Of a stretch of DNA of 64,000 nucleotides, positions 60,344-64,000 are shown piece by piece (within the stretch, counting starts at the first letter, position 1; each line of letters begins with the position of its first letter). The translations under genes were made by a program, and so were the position numbers. The notes beneath the pieces were generated by a model that made no database searches, was not told where the DNA came from, and worked only from the letters and a program-made list of their open reading frames with translations. The DNA comes from Cyrtodaria siliqua (lineage: Eukaryota; Mollusca; Bivalvia; Adapedonta; Hiatellidae), in contig JAWPHD010003267.1 of the NCBI GenBank assembly GCA_037043455.1, positions 124,001-188,000 of the forward strand, in the 5' to 3' direction.

Positions 60344-63300
60344 CTGAAATAAAACAATATATTCCAGTATACTATGGGAAATAAAACAATATATTCCAGT
60401 ATACTATGGTATATGCAGACACATAGGTTTGATACTGTCAATTGTACTGGATTTTTAGAAAACAAAGTATGTTAGAGATGACGTGTTTCATATATTTTGT
60501 TATGTAAAACAGTGGACCAGATTTGAAATGTAATTTGTTACGGACGTTTCTTGTTACATTGAAAGTAAACCACCACACTTAAAATATCTTAATTTGCCCA
60601 AACCCGACCTTAGCTTTTTCATACGAATAGGTATGTAGGTAAATGTTTCTTATTTTTTCCTTCCATGTATGTCAGTTTTTGTTGTAAATGCTGGTAAAGA
60701 TGCTTCCTGTATACCGGGTGCGTATTGCAATGTTGAGAATCTTAGCTTTGTAAATACGTATGCAATAAACATGCATATTCCCAACAAATACCAAACGTAA
60801 ACCCTGAGCTACTATAGGTCTCACCTAATTATTGCGCCATAAAAAGTAGTAGTGTAATCTTCGGTTTTACATAGTTTGAATAATTGCTCACATATATGTT
60901 TTACATATTTTGAATAATTGCTCACATATATGCTTTACATAGTTTGAATAATTGCTCACATATATGTTTTACATATTTTAAATAATTGCTCACATATATG
61001 TTTTACATAGTTTGAATAATTGCTCACACATATGTTTTACATACTTTGAATAATTGCTCTCATATATGTTTTACATAGTTTGAATAATTGCTCACATATA
61101 TGTTTTATATAGTTTGAATAATTGCTCTCCTATATGTTTTACATAGTTTGAATAATTGCTCACATACATGTTTTACATAGTTTGAATAATTGCTCATATG
61201 TTTTACGTAGTTTGAATAATTGCTCACATATATATGTTTATTGTTGTTGCAAGTGGTGTGAACACAGTCTAAAATTTGACGATACTGTCATGTCACTAGA
61301 CGATACTGTCATGTCACTAGACGATACTGTCACTCGACGATACTGTCATTAGACGATACTGTCATTAGACTATACTGTCATGTCACTAGACGATACTGTC
61401 ACTCGACGATACTGTCATGTCACTAGACGATACTGTCATGTCACTAGACGATACTGTCACTCGACGATACTGTCATTAGACGATACTGTCATTATACTAT
61501 ACTGTCATGTCACTAGACGATACTGTCACAAGACAATACTATCACTCGACGATACTGTCACTAGACGATACTGTCATTAGACTATACTGTCATGTCACTA
61601 GACTATACTGTCATGTCACTAGACGATACTGTCACTCGACGATACTGTCATTAGACGATACTGTCATTAGACTATACTGTCATGTCACTAGACGATACTG
61701 TCACAAGACAATACTGTCACTAGACTATACTGTCATGTCACTAGACGATACTGTCACTCGACGATATTGTCACTCGACGATACTGTCATGTCACTAGACG
61801 ATACTGTCATGTCACTAGACGATACTGTCACTCGGCGATACTGTCATTAGATGATACTGTCATGTCACTATACTGTCATGTCACTAGACGATACTGTCAC
61901 AAGACGATACTGTCACTCGACGATACTGTCATTAGACGATACTGTCATTAGACAATACTGTCATGTCACTACACGATACTGTCACTCGACGATACTGTCA
62001 CTCGACGATACTGTCATATCATTAGACTATACTGTCATGTCACTAGACGATACTGTCACTAGACGATACTGTCACTCGACGATACTGTCATTAGACGATA
62101 CTGTCATTAGACTATACTGTCATGTCACTAGACGATACTGTCACAAGACGATACTGTCACTAGACTATACTGTCATGTCACTAGACAATACTGTTACTAG
62201 ACGATACTGTCATCAAAATATAACATTTATCATGAATGTTAAAAAAGAGTAGGAATTCTGGTCCGAACTCTATAATGAATGCCCAGTCTAGTGCAATGGA
62301 TGGCACCACTGAAATGGAAAAAAACAACTGTTCAACGTATTAGGGTTTGTATGTGTTGTGTGGATAAATAACATTGTTTCATTAATATAAAAAAAAGACT
62401 TTTAACTTGAAAACTTTCTCTTCAGAATGGCCCAGTAAAGGGTTTTTCATATATACTGGGGGAAAACAATTTAGCAAGTTTTAACTGCACCCTGTAAATA
62501 ACACATTTTTTGTTGTAAAATCAAGAAACTACTGCCATATTTTATTAAATACAATATTTTATTAAACACAAATCAATAACAGTCGAACATCTTAACGACG
62601 TAACGAATAAATGAACGTAGAGGTCAAGCCCGTAAAGTCAAAAATATCAGTATATCTTGTATACAGTATTATTTCATCTAAACAACTTGGTAAAGTCTTT
62701 TTCCTCAGTATATGACTAACATAGTAAAATTGTACTTTACAACAAGACTTACAGTAGTCAGAATGATTCGTCTAAACCCTGGTTATCATATATACAAACC
62801 GGCATATTCGACTCACTTGTTTAAGGGTACCAGGTACTTTGATCATCTGCACGATGAATACCAGAGGTACACACACCATCGAGGCTAGAGCCAGACAGAG
62901 ACCGAACCCCTGGGCACCAGGTGGATATTGATAGGTCTTGTTGTACGTCAGAGGTGTAAAGGAGATCAACATGAACAGAAAGAGTCCCTGAAATATCACG
63001 TGCACGGCATCAAGAAAGTTGTGAAGATGATCACCATGAAAAACGATATTTCTTAAAATATATTATGCCGTCATTTGATTTTTCCACTGGGATCTCTTTC
63101 GTCAACGGTGGTTTATATCTTACAAGGTGTTCACAACGGAAACGATAGTTAATTTGCAATAATTAGAAACATGTATGTATATCAAATTTGTTTGTTTGGT
63201 GTTTTTCCGTTGAACCAGTACTGTACATCTCCCACCATCCGTAAGAATCGACACTTCCTCACTTACCCAGTGGAATTCGAACCCGCAGCGGTGAGAGGCA

Positions 63301-63920
63301 AATGTTTACAACGCAACGTCGTTAACCATTCGTCCACGGAGATGATGTATGTATGTATATCAAAAAACTGTTGTTTACAAACACTATAACAAATCATGTT
63401 CAACTTAAACATAATGTATTGGGTATTATTCTTAAATTGCCCCAAAAACAAGCAACACCATCAACTTTGGCTACAGTAAGCGCACTGGACAATAATACAT
63501 TTTATTCTGACTTTACGTAATTAAGAGCAATCCAATTAAATGATACATGGGACCCCAGGAAGGCACGTTTGAAATTGAACCCACCCGTAGATACAAAAGT
63601 TAGTGTAAAGAACCAAATTTCAGAAAATAGGCCATAGATGTTTATGAAATTGCCTCCTCCCTGGGGTTCCGGGTATTTTTTAATGAAATAGCCGTAATTA
63701 ATAAAATTAACTGCTTTTTTCCTTGCATGATTAACCTAACTAGTTTTACTATTTTTGTCTGACGGTCATTTGAACGTTGTGCGCCCGAGGCAATACATTA
63801 TACTAGAACATTAACTCACCAAACTGATAGTAGGTGTTATGTACCTCCAACAAAGTACAAACCAATATGAGATTCGCTTGCCAATCATCATTTCTATGGC
63901 ATCAACAAACCGGCTTGACC
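60251..63920 (-). CDS. slc6a1-like: Second SLC6 (GAT-1-like) copy, 3' exons 12-14 only; 5' part beyond window
   Basis: Minus-strand paralogue of the upstream transporter, convergent with it. Exons 14, 13 and 12 lie at 60251-60343, 62817-62987 and 63820-63920, with the same phases and GT/AG signals. Coding identity is about 95 % by hand count (18 differences in 365 nt), and no stop or frameshift was seen, so this end could be functional. Exon 13 reads 'YNKTYQYPP', where the other copy has 'YNTTYQYPP'. The remaining exons, if present, are past position 64000, so it cannot be judged here whether the gene is complete. Confidence 0.9.
60865..61232. repeat. 34-bp tandem array, about 11 units
   Basis: Unit 'catatatgttttacatag' + 'tttgaataattgctca'. 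Adjacent to the 16/21-bp satellite in intron 13 of the minus-strand copy. The + gene has about four degenerate units (42246-42405). Confidence 0.93.
61265..62215. repeat. 16/21-bp satellite array, about 55 monomers
   Basis: Monomers 'cgatactgtcactcga', 'cgatactgtcattaga' and the 21-bp form with an added 'tgtca' alternate for ~950 bp. It lies in intron 13 of the minus-strand transporter. The + copy holds only about four such monomers at 42150-42215. Open frames through the array are repeat artefacts. Confidence 0.95.
62817..62987 (-). CDS. slc6a1-like: Second SLC6 copy, exon 13
   Basis: Acceptor 'gatatttcag', donor 'gtgagt'. 57 codons from '[10 protein letters not shown]' to 'VPGTLKQ'. Five replacements relative to the + copy: T/K, V/G, I/L, M/L, L/V. 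Confidence 0.93.
63205..63344 (-). mobile_element. SINE family A, 3'-truncated copy in paralogous intron 12
   Basis: Reverse complement begins 'catctccgtggacgaatgg' and keeps the box B 'gggttcgaattcc'. It ends after 'gtacagtactggttcaac', where the + copy continues for ~95 bp. Confidence 0.82.
63820..63920 (-). CDS. slc6a1-like: Second SLC6 copy, exon 12
   Basis: Acceptor 'ttacttacag' and donor 'gtgagt' on the minus strand. Encodes '[18 protein letters not shown]' and 'WRYITPTISL'. Differs from the + copy at Ile/Ser, Ile/Val and Ala/Thr, plus four silent sites. Confidence 0.92.
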
Positions 63921-64000
63921 CTGTAAGTAACAGAAGCTCATTGAAGTTATTTGAAATGCATATTCCTTCTGCTACATTTTACAATAGAAAGTGTTTAGTC

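Larger units (their letters stand above)
53830..64000 (-). repeat. Right arm of large inverted segmental duplication
   Basis: Reverse-complement counterpart of 40600-48410, running off the window edge. Longer because of arm-specific sequence: the composite RT element, a ~455 bp hairpin-rich insert (56446-56902), a MITE (57725-57951), a Tigger-like insert with a nested duplication (57990-59506), and the expanded satellites at 60865-62215. Confidence 0.88.

Noticed and set aside
60865..61232. CRISPR-like regular array
   Set aside because: Contiguous 34-bp tandem units without unique spacers, in an intron of a eukaryotic gene, with a short homologous array in the paralogue.
61380..62252. ORFs up to 133 codons with '[12 protein letters not shown]' repeats
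   Set aside because: Translation of the 16/21-bp satellite, located in an intron on the other strand.

Overview
The window is eukaryotic nuclear DNA, AT-rich and dominated by repeats. One multi-exon gene with canonical GT-AG introns sits in a landscape of SINEs, MITE-like hairpins, tandem-repeat elements and decayed transposons. Several repeats are of kinds I associate with bivalve molluscs: ~155 bp units with 'gggcaataactct', a ~165 bp core-repeat element opening with 'gagggccaagatggcc' and closing with a hairpin, and class-II tRNA-derived SINEs. A bivalve is therefore the best guess. This rests on recognition, not on a search.

Layout. 1-23,976 holds no gene I can support. It contains tandem-repeat blocks, a mariner-type non-autonomous element (8,283-9,289), a pearl/HINE-like element (12,384-14,013), SINEs, and a ~750 bp dispersed repeat split by other sequence. 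23,977-42,949 (+) is a complete SLC6 transporter gene: 14 exons, all phases agree, 1,956 nt of CDS, 651 aa. It is closest to the GABA transporter GAT-1 (SLC6A1) type. 42,950-59,800 is repeat-rich and contains the inner arms of a large inverted duplication, plus a decayed element with a non-LTR reverse transcriptase and a C2H2-like exon. 60,251-63,920 (-) carries exons 12-14 of a second, convergent copy of the same transporter, which runs off the right edge.

The two copies differ by 18 of 365 aligned coding nucleotides by my hand count. Introns, an intronic SINE and flanking SINEs also correspond, so the arrangement is a tail-to-tail inverted segmental duplication. Each arm has picked up its own insertions, and two satellite arrays have expanded strongly in the right arm only.

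Most notable: (i) the inverted duplication as a natural dating experiment; (ii) three introns of the transporter that carry partial copies of a neighbouring exon, two of them with the splice acceptor; (iii) Na+/Cl- sites kept intact while two GABA-contact positions of GAT-1 are replaced (Cys78, Ala453), which suggests an altered substrate.
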